NCBI GenBank assembly: GCA_963780655.1
Contig: CAWACP010000004.1
Coordinates: forward strand, 1,302,001-1,366,000
Direction: 5' to 3'
Origin: CAWACP01 sp963780655
GTDB taxonomy: Bacteria; Acidobacteriota; Terriglobia; Bryobacterales; Bryobacteraceae
DNA length: 64,000 nucleotides
The first letter of the stretch is position 1. The number at the start of each line of letters is the position of its first letter. Under the pieces are notes generated by a model that did no database searches, had not been told where the DNA came from, and was given only the letters and a program-made list of their open reading frames with translations. Below are positions 26,092-34,474 of the stretch, piece after piece. A program made the position numbers and the translations under genes.

Positions 26092-26183
26092 CAGGATGAT
26101 GCGGAGGAGCGCGTCGCGGTCGAGATAATTCGGCACGATCAGTTGCGCGCCGGCTTCCTTCAGCCGCCGGCATTCCACTCATC
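26092..26183. repeat. Degraded copy of the HAD gene 3' end
   Basis: About 90 bases closely match 26812-26904, the last codons of the HAD phosphatase gene and just beyond, in the same orientation. One base is missing in the copy (TGGAATG for TGGAAATG), so it no longer codes for the same peptide. The two copies bracket the HEPN-MNT remnant. Confidence 0.85.
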
Positions 26184-26203
26184 GGGTATTGAAATGGCAA
26201 ACT

Positions 26204-26455
26204 TTAAGATGCCTCGCGCAGATGGTCCAACTCGATTACCGCAGCGCTGCGCAGCACGGCCAGGTCGTGACGGACGGTGCGCCAGATCAGTCTCTCGTCA
26301 ACACCCTCGTACTCATGCCGATTGACGTTGCCAGCCGCAGCCACAGCAATCCAGTCGATATCGGGATGTCGGTCTTTGAGTTCCGTCAGCAACCTGCGCG
26401 TCGCCTCCGATACGATCTCCAAGTGCGCGGACGACAGCGTCATTCTTAGAGGCAT
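26204..26455 (-). pseudogene. HepT-like (DUF86/HEPN) toxin fragment
   Basis: Only the C-terminal half of a HEPN toxin is recognisable: HLEIVSEATRRLLTELKDRHPDIDW, then GNVNRHEYEGVDERLIWRTV (each quoted in part). The N-terminal helices are missing. The catalytic RNxxxH-type motif reads AGNVNRHEY, with glycine where the family has arginine. Both changes should abolish RNase activity. It overlaps the MNT gene in another frame. Confidence 0.65.
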
Positions 26456-26693
26456 GGACGGCGTCGCGCAGGATGCTGTCGCGGACGAGCGGCTTGAGCG
26501 TTCTGCGATTCACGACGTCGCCGGCGCCGTTCAGGATCTCGTTGATGTAGATCTTCACTCTGGCATATTCGAAGATTCCCAGAGGACGGTCCTCATCGAG
26601 TTCCACCAGCACGTCGATGTCGCTATCCGATCTGGCTTCTCCCCGCGCCACAGAACCGAACACCGCCGCATGGGACACGCCCAGCCGCCGCAA
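26313..26693 (-). pseudogene. MntA-like nucleotidyltransferase antitoxin, decayed ends
   Basis: The core AVFGSVARGEARSDSDIDVLVEL (motif GSxARGExRxDSDID) and GIFEYARVKIYINEIL identify a minimal nucleotidyltransferase, the antitoxin partner of HepT that adds AMP to the toxin. Family-like sequence extends upstream of the first usable start (TLTNVLDTLRNREGELRRLG), but no ATG or GTG is in frame there. After about residue 75 the reading continues into toxin DNA in the wrong frame. The pair is probably a relic. Confidence 0.6.
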
Positions 26694-26805
26694 CTCGCCT
26701 TCGCGATTGCGCAGCGTATCCAGAACGTTGGTCAGCGTGCCGATCGTCTTTCCACCAAGAGTCTGGCAAACAGGCGGTATTGGCAGGCTCTATTCCGGCT
26801 ACCGT

Positions 26806-27606
26806 TTAAAGCAGGATAGAGTGAAGCAGCGCGTCGCGGTCGAGATAGTTCGGCACGATCAGTTGCGCGCCGGCTTCCTGCAGCCGCCGGCATTTCCACT
26901 CATCTATGGTTGCGCATTCGGCTTCGTCCGTCGCCAGCCCCACCGAGAGGCCGCCCGCTTCGGCAATCAGGCGCACCTCCACATTGCCGTCGCCGAAGCC
27001 GATGAGCTGTTCCCCGGAAGCATGTCCCCGGCGGAGCACGCCGGTGATGAGGCCTTCCTTCGAAAAGCTCGGGTCGGGCTGCGAGCCGTAGACGCCGCCA
27101 TCGAAGTACCGGTGGATGTCGAGCAACTTCGCCTCGTACTGCAGCTCGCGATCGTCGGTGCCGCTGGCCAGATAAAGCGTGAGCCCGCGCTCGCGCAACG
27201 CTTCAAGCATCGAGCGCGTGCCCGGTACCAGATATTTGTCCGGCGCCGCCGCGCGGGTGCGGATCTCGTTCATGCGCGCCTCGCTCACCTCGTGGAGCGC
27301 GGTAAGAAACCGGGACTTATATGCGGCCGCATCGACGTTCGGACCTCCGCGCTCGCGCATCGCGTCGGCGAACGCCAGGGTCTGGAAGACGGTGTCCTTG
27401 CCGGTGAGGCGCCAGATGAAATCTTCGCAGGCGGCGCGCAGATCATCCTCGGTCTCGCCGGTGTCGAGGGCCATGAGATCGGGAAGCATCATGCCGAGCA
27501 TGATCTTCATCCAGCCGGCGCGGAGCAGGGAAACAGTACCGTCGAAATCGAAGAAAGCCACGCGAGCGCGGCGGCGCACGTCGCCGGTGGCGATCCGGAG
27601 AATCAC
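26806..27606 (-). CDS. HAD-superfamily phosphatase
   Basis: 266 residues from GTG 27606, chosen because it overlaps the upstream TGA by 4 bases. The catalytic motif VAFFDFDGTVSLL lies near the N-terminus, the motif II region is TLYLASGTDDRE and the motif III/IV region LIGFGDGNVEVRLIAEAGG. It is probably a sugar-phosphate or nucleotide phosphatase, in keeping with the adjacent ROK and PfkB kinases. Its 3' end has been duplicated at 26092-26183. Confidence 0.88.
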   Translation of the reverse strand: MILRIATGDVRRRARVAFFDFDGTVSLLRAGWMKIMLGMMLPDLMALDTGETEDDLRAACEDFIWRLTGKDTVFQTLAFADAMRERGGPNVDAAAYKSRFLTALHEVSEARMNEIRTRAAAPDKYLVPGTRSMLEALRERGLTLYLASGTDDRELQYEAKLLDIHRYFDGGVYGSQPDPSFSKEGLITGVLRRGHASGEQLIGFGDGNVEVRLIAEAGGLSVGLATDEAECATIDEWKCRRLQEAGAQLIVPNYLDRDALLHSILL

Positions 27607-28121
27607 TGCAGCGTCAACGTCGTCAAGGCAACGCCCGCGCCGATCGCAGCCGAAACAAGTCCCATCCACCAGAGAAACGGCCGGTGCGACAGGATGGCCA
27701 GCGATGCGAACACGATGCCGATTTCGAGAAATACCTCGCCGCTGTGCAGCCGTACCGCCTGTGCTCCTTTGAGCCTGCTTTCGCGCTCGAAATCCCGCGC
27801 GCGCTCCGCGGTATTTTTGGAATCCTCGTCATAGTGAGCGACGTTGCCGGCGTACTTCTTTGTCATGTCAGCCGACTTGAGCGCTGCGAACATGTCCGCG
27901 GCCAGCGCCGATTCATAGCCTCTGATGCGCTTGCCCTGATACTCCGACCAAAGATCGGACGCGCGCTGCTGCCCCAGCAGTTCCTCGGTGGTGAAATGTT
28001 GGCCGAGTACCGACACAATGGCCAGCGCGGCGGCGATCACCGCCATGCTCGCGGCCACTCTCTTATCGAACGGCTCGCGCGCGTGCTCCGCGTGTTCCTC
28101 GAGTTCTTCTTCAACGGACAT
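27603..28121 (-). CDS. DUF4337 membrane protein
   Basis: 172 residues from ATG 28121 (MSVEEELEEHAEHAREPFDK). There is one TM at about 22-42 (AASMAVIAAALAIVSVLGQ), a soluble helical region with QRASDLWSEYQGKRIRG, and two C-terminal hydrophobic segments. These fit the DUF4337 family, of unknown function. It is coupled to the HAD gene by a GTGA overlap. Confidence 0.85.
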   Translation of the reverse strand: MSVEEELEEHAEHAREPFDKRVAASMAVIAAALAIVSVLGQHFTTEELLGQQRASDLWSEYQGKRIRGYESALAADMFAALKSADMTKKYAGNVAHYDEDSKNTAERARDFERESRLKGAQAVRLHSGEVFLEIGIVFASLAILSHRPFLWWMGLVSAAIGAGVALTTLTLQ

Positions 28122-28209
28122 GTCTGATTGAGTACGAGAGTAACACGGGCCGCTTGCTGACGCGCGGGATGCACAGGCACTCGTGCCTCTGAAATGCAGG
28201 CTAAGAGCC

Positions 28210-28420
28210 CAATGCCATCTAGTTTTCCCGCTTTCGAACACCTGGCCGATGTGGGGCGGGCGCCCTCGCCCGCGGCCGGCGCCCCCGCCGGCCTGCTCCC
28301 ATACGCGACAACTCTACTCTCCGCGCGGCCAGCGGGGCCGGGGGGCCCCGCGCAGGCCGGGGGGCCTGCCCCACAAAAAGGGACTTCGACTCAGCTCGCC
28401 GTCGAAAACTATATGGCATT
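28210..28420. mobile_element. MITE-like element, copy 2
   Basis: Terminal repeats AATGCCATCTAGTTTTC (28211-28227) and GAAAACTATATGGCATT (28404-28420). The interior is nearly identical to copy 1. It is flanked on both sides by AGGCTAAGAGCC (28198-28209 and 28421-28432), the local variant of the family A palindrome core. This supports insertion with target duplication. Confidence 0.82.
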
Positions 28421-28454
28421 AGGCTAAGAGCCTGCTCTACAGTACGCAGCAACA

Positions 28455-28476
28455 GTAGAGCAGACTTTCAGCCTGC
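28455..28476. repeat. Palindromic repeat, family A
   Basis: GTAGA followed by GCAGACTTTCAGCCTGC, one mismatch from the consensus palindrome. It sits between MITE copy 2 and the glycosylase gene. Confidence 0.75.
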
Positions 28477-28523
28477 AGTTTTGAGGCGGCGACTCCAGAC
28501 ACAGGCGCCAATCCCGTGGCACG

Positions 28524-29129
28524 CTACATTGCGCCCTGGTTTTCGAGGCTGCGCCAGAGATACCAGCTCGCCACCGAGCACCAGGGACGCCACGCGCGCG
28601 CCAGTTTCTCCATGCGCTCGGGCTTCGGCAGCGCGCGCATGCGATAGGCCTTGCGCATGGCGGTGCGGACGCCAAGGTCGCCCACGGGCAGCACGTCCGG
28701 CCGCTCCAGCGCGAAGATCAGGAACATGTGCGCGGTCCACACGCCGATGCCCTTCACACGCGTCAGCGTCGCGATCACTTCTTCGTCGCTGAGGTCCGGC
28801 AGCGCCGCGAAGTCGATCTCACCGGCGGCGGTCCGTTGGGCCAGATCGCGAATGTAAGCGCTTTTCTGAGCCGACAATCCAGCGCCCCGCATCTGCTCCG
28901 TCGTGAGCGCCAGGATGTCCTCGGGGGTGAGCCGGCGCTGGGGCGTAAGATCGAGCAATCGCTCGAAGATCCGCAATGCCACGCGCCCGCTGAGCTGCTG
29001 GTAGACAATGGAGCGAACCAGCGTCTGGAACTCCGGGGCGCGGAACTGGATACGGCAGGGGCCGACGCGCTGGATGATGGCGGCCAGCACCGGGTCGGCT
29101 TTCTGGAGGTGGGCAATGGCTTCACGCAT
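28524..29129 (-). CDS. DNA-3-methyladenine glycosylase II (AlkA-like)
   Basis: 201 residues of the HhH-GPD superfamily. SIVYQQLSGRVALRIFERL starts the core, LTRVKGIGVWTAHMFLIF is the helix-hairpin-helix, and LPVGDLGVRTAM holds the catalytic aspartate. It removes alkylated purines in base-excision repair. It lacks the extra N-terminal domain of E. coli AlkA, as many bacterial short forms do. It is divergent from the VWA gene. Confidence 0.9.
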   Translation of the reverse strand: MREAIAHLQKADPVLAAIIQRVGPCRIQFRAPEFQTLVRSIVYQQLSGRVALRIFERLLDLTPQRRLTPEDILALTTEQMRGAGLSAQKSAYIRDLAQRTAAGEIDFAALPDLSDEEVIATLTRVKGIGVWTAHMFLIFALERPDVLPVGDLGVRTAMRKAYRMRALPKPERMEKLARAWRPWCSVASWYLWRSLENQGAM

Positions 29130-29169
29130 GGAACGTACCGGCGAAAACGCGCATCTACCAATCTTACGT

Positions 29170-30192
29170 ATGATTCGACCCGTCTTCGCCGCGATGTCCG
29201 CCGTGATCCTGTGCTTCCTGCCCTGCCTGGGCCAGAGCGATGCGGCGAGACACGAGCCGGTTCAGCCGCCCGCGGCCCAGGATCAATCCGAAGAACCCAC
29301 TCTGAAGGTGGAAGTCAACGTCGTCAATATCTTCTTCACCGTTCAGAACAAACAAGGCGGCATGGTCCCCGGCTTGACGAAAGACGACTTCACCGTATTC
29401 GAGGACGGCAAGCAGCAGACCATCAAGTACTTCAACAAAGAGAGCGATCTGCCGATCACCATGGGCCTGCTGATCGACGTGAGTCCCAGCCAGGGCAATC
29501 TGATCGAGATCGAAAAGCAGGCGGCATCGCAGTTCTTCAGCAGCGTGCTTCGCGCGAAGGATCTGGCCTTCCTGATCAGTTTCGGCGGCAGCGCGGACCT
29601 GCTGCAGGACTACACCAGCTCGCCGAAACTGCTGCGCGCCGGCCTCAACGACCTGAAGGAGAATGCCAGCGGGGGCTCGCCAATTATGGACGGACCCGTT
29701 CCTACCCTGAGCACGCCGAAAGGCACGGTGCTCTACGATGCGGTGTACCTTGCCGCTCACGATGAACTCCATGGGCAAACCGGCCGCAAGGCGCTCATCC
29801 TGATTACGGACGGCGAAGACCAGGGCAGCTCGTACAAGATTCAGGACGCCATCGAACAGGCGCAGAAGGCGGACGCCATCATCTACAGCATCCAGTACGT
29901 TGACCGGCGTTTCTATTACAGCCAGGGAGCGTTTTATGGGGGCGATTCGGCGCTCGGCAGGATGTCGACCGAGACCGGCGGCCGGGTATTTCGCATCGAC
30001 CGGAAACATACCCTCCAGGATGCCTTCCAGGAGATTCAGGAAGAGATGCGCAGCCAGTACGCGCTGGCCTACACGCCGAGCAACGCGGCCCGGGATGGAT
30101 CGTACCGGCGCATCGAGATCAAGACCTCGAACCACGATTACAAGGTGCGGTCGCGCAAGGGTTATTACGCTACGCCGAACGAGCAGGAATAG
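29170..30192 (+). CDS. Secreted VWA-domain protein (acidobacterial VWFA-related type)
   Basis: 340 residues from ATG 29170. There is a signal peptide (IRPVFAAMSAVILCFLPCLG), then a short beta region (VEVNVVNIFFTVQNKQGG) and a von Willebrand A domain with the MIDAS motif LLIDVSPSQGN and LILITDGEDQGSS. It ends YKVRSRKGYYATP. This architecture is abundant in Acidobacteria and is thought to mediate metal-dependent protein binding outside the cytoplasm. Partner unknown. Confidence 0.9.
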   Translation: MIRPVFAAMSAVILCFLPCLGQSDAARHEPVQPPAAQDQSEEPTLKVEVNVVNIFFTVQNKQGGMVPGLTKDDFTVFEDGKQQTIKYFNKESDLPITMGLLIDVSPSQGNLIEIEKQAASQFFSSVLRAKDLAFLISFGGSADLLQDYTSSPKLLRAGLNDLKENASGGSPIMDGPVPTLSTPKGTVLYDAVYLAAHDELHGQTGRKALILITDGEDQGSSYKIQDAIEQAQKADAIIYSIQYVDRRFYYSQGAFYGGDSALGRMSTETGGRVFRIDRKHTLQDAFQEIQEEMRSQYALAYTPSNAARDGSYRRIEIKTSNHDYKVRSRKGYYATPNEQE

Positions 30193-30222
30193 TGACCGGG
30201 CTGTTATGGGACTCGCGCCATT

Positions 30223-30244
30223 GCAGGCTGAAAACCTGCTCTAC
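30223..30244. repeat. Palindromic repeat, family A
   Basis: GCAGGCTGAAAACCTGC followed by TCTAC, one mismatch from consensus. It lies between the convergent VWA and rmlD genes, where it could act as a bidirectional hairpin. Confidence 0.75.
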
Positions 30245-30246
30245 AA

Positions 30247-31152
30247 TTATCGCGGCGCGTCGGCCGTTTTCAGACGCGCCCTGCGCGCGGCCAGATAGGC
30301 CGTGACGGCTTCCTCGAACGGCGGCATGGGCGCGATGCCCAGGCGTTCCATTTTCGAATTCGACAACGCCGAAAACTTCGGCCGGCGCGCAGCCGTTCGG
30401 TATTCGCGCTCGCTGGTGGGGCGCAGCTCGGGTTTCAGGCCGGCCAGCCGGAAGATGGTCTGCGCGTAGTGAAACCAGGAAATGGGGGTACCGCCGCCCA
30501 CGTGAAATACCCCGACCGTTTTGCGCTCCAGCAGGTCCGCGGTTTTCTCGGCAAGCGCCGGCGCATAAGTGGGTGAAGCGACGTGATCTTCCACCACGCG
30601 GATGGTCTGGCCTCCTCCGGCCAGCCGCAGCATCAGCTCAATGAAATTGCCTCGCGCGGTGCTCAGACCACCAGGGCCGAACACGCCCGAGGTTCGAATA
30701 ATCAGCGGATCGTCGAGATAGGCCTGCGCGTAAAGCTCGCCGGCGTACTTCGATACAGCATAGGCGCCGAGCGGGTGCGGCTTGTCGTCTTCGGTGTAGG
30801 GACGGCCAGCTGTGCCGTCGAACACATAGTCGGTGGAGAAATGGACCAGCCGGGCATCGGTCTGGCGGCAGGCAATGGCCAGGTTGCGAACAGCGAGCGC
30901 GTTTGCCTGAAATGCCGCGTGCGGCTCCCGCTCGGCGACATCCACCATGTTGTAGGCCGCCGCATTCAGGACGACCGCGGGATCGATGCGCGCGAGCACG
31001 CTCTCCACGGCCGCGGCATCGGTAATGTCCACAGCCGTGCGCTCAAAGCCCTGCACCTGATAATTGCGCTCCCGTAATACGCGGGTAAGCTCGATGCCAA
31101 GCTGGCCCGCGCACCCGAACACCACGGCGTTCCTGCTGTTCTGTTGGCCCAT
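30247..31152 (-). CDS. rmlD: dTDP-4-dehydrorhamnose reductase family protein
   Basis: 301 residues from ATG 31152. The Rossmann motif is VVFGCAGQLGIELTRVL, followed by VLNAAAYNMVDVAERE and the catalytic YxxxK in AYAVSKYAGE. HFSTDYVFDG is the typical substrate-site motif. It makes dTDP-L-rhamnose in the classic pathway, but rmlA, B and C are not adjacent, so a related sugar reductase is possible. Confidence 0.88.
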   Translation of the reverse strand: MGQQNSRNAVVFGCAGQLGIELTRVLRERNYQVQGFERTAVDITDAAAVESVLARIDPAVVLNAAAYNMVDVAEREPHAAFQANALAVRNLAIACRQTDARLVHFSTDYVFDGTAGRPYTEDDKPHPLGAYAVSKYAGELYAQAYLDDPLIIRTSGVFGPGGLSTARGNFIELMLRLAGGGQTIRVVEDHVASPTYAPALAEKTADLLERKTVGVFHVGGGTPISWFHYAQTIFRLAGLKPELRPTSEREYRTAARRPKFSALSNSKMERLGIAPMPPFEEAVTAYLAARRARLKTADAPR

Positions 31153-31216
31153 TCGACTGCAGAATAGCAGCAGCGGGACGGGGGCGTCCCGCGCGGTCCG
31201 GGAGGACCGCCCCACC

Positions 31217-31573
31217 CTACCTGCGGCTGACTGCCATGTCACACACGGCTTCACGCTGTTCGTCTTCAATGGCCCTGCGCAGCCGCTCGAGGCTGGCAAG
31301 ACCCGTAATGACATGCTGCAGTTTCGTCCCGGCCATCCAGCCGCCTGCGAACGGGCTGCAAAACACGATCTCTCCGAGGAGTAGCTTGTCGTCGTGCTCG
31401 ATCCTGACCAGAGTGCCTGGCGACAGCGGCTCGACAAGCTTCAGTTTCAGTCCGCCCGCCGACAATTCGACGATTTCCGCGGGCATCGGTCTCGCGCCGT
31501 CACACCCGACTGAAAGCGGCAAAATGCAGACCGATTCCGCCGTCGCGGTGCGCGGCTCCCTTCGACGTTCCAC
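31217..31573 (-). CDS. PilZ-domain protein
   Basis: 118 residues. GTG 31573 is chosen because GAGGA lies 5-6 bases upstream, which gives the N-terminus ERRREPRTATAESVCI with the RxxxR c-di-GMP motif. The second motif reads VELSAGGLKL, with glutamate where the family usually has Asp or Asn. A beta-barrel pattern (GTLVRIEHDDKLLLGEIVF) follows, then a C-terminal helix. Probably a c-di-GMP receptor. It is divergent from fumC with a 70-base gap. Confidence 0.82.
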   Translation of the reverse strand: MERRREPRTATAESVCILPLSVGCDGARPMPAEIVELSAGGLKLKLVEPLSPGTLVRIEHDDKLLLGEIVFCSPFAGGWMAGTKLQHVITGLASLERLRRAIEDEQREAVCDMAVSRR

Positions 31574-31643
31574 AGTTCCTCTATCGGCAGTCCAGGCGAA
31601 TTCATGAAACCTTCCTGCCGCCGGACCGACTCTGAGAGGTATC

Positions 31644-32999
31644 ATGGACAGCTCTTTCCGCATCGAAAGCGACACCATGGGCGAAATGCGCGTACCCGCG
31701 GACGCCCTGTGGGGGCCGCAGACGCAACGCGCCGTCGAGAATTTCCCCATCAGCCGCCTGCGCTTTCAACGGCCTTTCATACGCGCACTCGGCCTCATCA
31801 AGGCCGCCGCGGCCAGAGTGAACGCCCAGCTCGGCTATCTGCGGCCGGAGACGGCGCAGTCCATCGAGGATGCGGCGCGGCGCGTGGCCGGCGGCGAGTT
31901 CGATGCGCAATTTGTCGTGGACATCTTCCAGACCGGCAGCGGCACGTCCACCAACATGAATGCAAACGAGGTGATCGCCCATCTCTCGGGCGCGCACCCG
32001 AACGACGAGGTGAACCGCGGCCAGTCGAGTAACGACGTGATCCCCACGGCCATCCATGTCGCCGCCGCCGCCGTCGCGGGCGATGCACTATTGCCGGCCA
32101 TGTCCGAATTGCATCACGCGCTCGAGAGGAAAGCGCGCGAATTCGACGACGTGATCAAGATTGGCCGCACCCACCTGCAGGATGCCGTGCCCATGCGCCT
32201 CGGCCAGGAATTCAGCGGCTATGCGGAGCAGGTCGACAAGTGCATGGACCGGATTCGCAGCGCGCTCGAAGGCATCTACGAGCTGCCGCTCGGGGGGACA
32301 GCCGTGGGGACCGGCCTCAACGCGCTGCCCGGCTTTGCCGCCGCGGTCATTACGGCCATTGCCGACGAAACGCGCCTGCCGTTTCGCGAAGCGGCGAATC
32401 ATTTCGAGGCGCAGGGGGCGAAAGACGCCGTAGCGTTCCTGAGCGGCGCGCTGAAGACGTACGCGATCGCGCTGACCAGGATCGGCAACGATATCCGCTG
32501 GCTGGGCGCCGGGCCGCGCTGCGGGTTGGGAGAGTTGAAGCTGCCGGCCACGCAGCCCGGGTCGAGCATTATGCCGGGTAAGGTGAATCCGGTGATCGTG
32601 GAAAGCCTGCTCATGGTGTGCGCGCAGGTGGTCGGCTACGACGCCACCATTGCCTGGTGCTGCGCCATGGGCAACTTCGAGCTGAACGTAATGATGCCGG
32701 TGATGGCTTACGACCTCCTGGAATCGATGGAACTGCTTGGCGCCGCTTCGCGCAACTTCGCCCGGAGATGCGTTGATGGCCTGGAGGTGGATCGCGCGCG
32801 GGCCACGGGTTACGTGGAGCAATCGCTGGCCATGGCTACCGCGCTCGCGCCCGAGATCGGATACGAGAAGGCTGCTGCGATCGCGAAGGAAGCGTACGCT
32901 AACGGACTCACCGTCAGGGAAGTCGCCAAACGGAAGAGCGGCCTGCCCGAAGACCGGCTGAACGCACTGCTCGATCCGCGAACCCAGACCGGGGCCTGA
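31644..32999 (+). CDS. fumC: Fumarate hydratase class II
   Basis: 451 residues, the normal length of iron-independent fumarase. The superfamily signature GSSIMPGKVNP is present, as are TGSGTSTNMNANEVIA, GRTHLQDAVPMRLGQEF and QSSNDVIPTAIH with the catalytic residues. It hydrates fumarate to malate in the TCA cycle. It stands alone with its own promoter region. Confidence 0.97.
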   Translation: MDSSFRIESDTMGEMRVPADALWGPQTQRAVENFPISRLRFQRPFIRALGLIKAAAARVNAQLGYLRPETAQSIEDAARRVAGGEFDAQFVVDIFQTGSGTSTNMNANEVIAHLSGAHPNDEVNRGQSSNDVIPTAIHVAAAAVAGDALLPAMSELHHALERKAREFDDVIKIGRTHLQDAVPMRLGQEFSGYAEQVDKCMDRIRSALEGIYELPLGGTAVGTGLNALPGFAAAVITAIADETRLPFREAANHFEAQGAKDAVAFLSGALKTYAIALTRIGNDIRWLGAGPRCGLGELKLPATQPGSSIMPGKVNPVIVESLLMVCAQVVGYDATIAWCCAMGNFELNVMMPVMAYDLLESMELLGAASRNFARRCVDGLEVDRARATGYVEQSLAMATALAPEIGYEKAAAIAKEAYANGLTVREVAKRKSGLPEDRLNALLDPRTQTGA

Positions 33000-33112
33000 A
33001 GGGGCCCCTGTCTGCGCCACACGAACAGGTGAACACAAGGTGAAATGAATGGACCGCGAGCGGTGTCCATAGAGTGCCGGGACCGAACCGGCCCGACGAA
33101 GGAGAGGACAAA

Positions 33113-33595
33113 ATGGCTGATACACAGGACTTTAAGGACAAAGCTCGCGCGGGGGACTACCAGGGAATGAAGTCCGCGGTAACGGACGCCGCCGAAGAGG
33201 CGCGGCGCAAGGCGCAGGGCGCGATGAGCAACGCGGCCGATCAGGCGCGGCAGACGACGGAGAGCGCCAGGTCTGCGATGAACGACGCGGCCGACCAGGC
33301 GCGCCAGAAGGCCGAGGACCTCAGCCGCACCGCAAGGCAGAAGCTGGAACAGAGCCGTGGCCCGGCGGCCGACATGATGGACAGCACCGCCGAGCGGATC
33401 CGGCAAACCAACATGGGGCCGGCCGCCAACGTCGCGGGCGGGCTGCACAGCGCCGCCGATTACGTGCGCCAGAACAACTTCGGCGACATGTTCAACGATC
33501 TGAGCCGCGTGATACGCCGGAACCCCGCGCCAACGCTGATTGCCGCCATCGCGGTCGGGTTCATTCTCGGCAGCGCGATGCGGCGCAGCGATTAA
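33113..33595 (+). CDS. Alanine/glutamine-rich helical protein with C-terminal membrane segment
   Basis: 160 residues from ATG 33113, with GAAGGAGAGGA just upstream. The first 100 residues are LEA-like repeated amphipathic helix (AADQARQTTESARSAMND, AADQARQKAEDLSR). The end PAPTLIAAIAVGFILGSAMRRS is a glycine-rich TM like those of the DUF883/ElaB group. It is the first of three consecutive small envelope genes and may help stress tolerance. Confidence 0.75.
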   Translation: MADTQDFKDKARAGDYQGMKSAVTDAAEEARRKAQGAMSNAADQARQTTESARSAMNDAADQARQKAEDLSRTARQKLEQSRGPAADMMDSTAERIRQTNMGPAANVAGGLHSAADYVRQNNFGDMFNDLSRVIRRNPAPTLIAAIAVGFILGSAMRRSD

Positions 33596-33630
33596 CAGAC
33601 CGACACGAATACTGCCGGCAAGGAGGTTGT

Positions 33631-34077
33631 ATGAGCGATGCAGGCAGAGGAGCAATGGGGAATCTCGGCCAGTATGCGGCCATGGAGGGCGCGCCTCAGG
33701 CACGCAGCATCGGGGAACTTGTCGCCGACGTGGTAACCACCATTCAGGAGATCATGCGCTCGGAGGTGCGGCTGGCGCGCACCGAAGTGAGCGAGGAGAT
33801 GACCAAGGCGGCGGCCGCGTCTAAGATGCTGATTGCGGGAGGCCTGCTGGGGATGTTTGCCGCGGCCTTCGCCCTGGTAACTGTCTTCTGCGCTCTGATC
33901 CTGGCGCTGCAGCCATGGCTCGCGGCGCTCATCATCACGGTTGTACTCGGCGCGGTCGCCGGCGTTATGGTTCTTGCCGGCGTCGCGCGCTGGAAGCAGT
34001 TCCACCCGAAGCCTCAAAAGACGATCGAGACAGTGAAGGAGAACGTGGAGTGGGCGCGAAATCAGATCAAATCGTGA
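33631..34077 (+). CDS. Phage-holin-III-like (DUF1469) membrane protein
   Basis: 148 residues. An amphipathic N-terminal helix (SIGELVADVVTTIQEIMRSEVRLA) precedes two TM segments (MLIAGGLLGMFAAAFALVTV and LAALIITVVLGAVAGVMVLAG). This matches the YqjE/holin superfamily III proteins commonly found in stress operons. It is not evidence of a prophage. The TGA overlaps the GTG of the next gene. Confidence 0.82.
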   Translation: MSDAGRGAMGNLGQYAAMEGAPQARSIGELVADVVTTIQEIMRSEVRLARTEVSEEMTKAAAASKMLIAGGLLGMFAAAFALVTVFCALILALQPWLAALIITVVLGAVAGVMVLAGVARWKQFHPKPQKTIETVKENVEWARNQIKS

Positions 34078-34436
34078 CCGAAATCGATGCGCAGCGAAGC
34101 CGGCTGGGCAGGAACCTTGTGGAACTGGAAACGCGCCTGAAGGGCGCCACGGACTGGCGGGCGCACTACGAGAAACATCCGTTTACGTTCACGGGGGTGG
34201 CCTTCGGCGCCGGGCTGCTGATGGGTGCCTGGGTGCGCGGGAACAGGCGGGGGCAACCATTCTACGGCGCCATGCCGCCGGTGTACGAGAGGCACGTATC
34301 CGGCGCGATGGACCACATCAAGGGCGCGCTCATCCTGTTTGGCGTGACCGCGCTGCAGGAGTTCATCTCGCAGCGGCTGCAGGCCTTCGAGCCCAGGGTA
34401 CGCGCAGCCGCCCGGCAGAGCGGAACCGAGATGTGA
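34074..34436 (+). CDS. DUF3618-like membrane-associated protein
   Basis: 120 residues from GTG 34074, which overlaps the previous stop (GTGA). The opening TEIDAQRSRLGRNLVELETRL is the DUF3618 pattern. A glycine-rich segment (FTGVAFGAGLLMGAWVRG) and a C-terminal amphipathic helix follow. With the two upstream genes it mirrors the ElaB/YqjD-YqjE-YqjK type stress cluster. Confidence 0.78.
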   Translation: MTEIDAQRSRLGRNLVELETRLKGATDWRAHYEKHPFTFTGVAFGAGLLMGAWVRGNRRGQPFYGAMPPVYERHVSGAMDHIKGALILFGVTALQEFISQRLQAFEPRVRAAARQSGTEM

Positions 34437-34474
34437 ACGCTGCTTTGGTCCGGGCCTTTCTGCGAAACTAGTAT

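Noticed and set aside
33631..34077. Prophage signal from a holin-like protein
   Set aside because: Holin superfamily III proteins are common in chromosomal stress clusters; no other phage gene is near.
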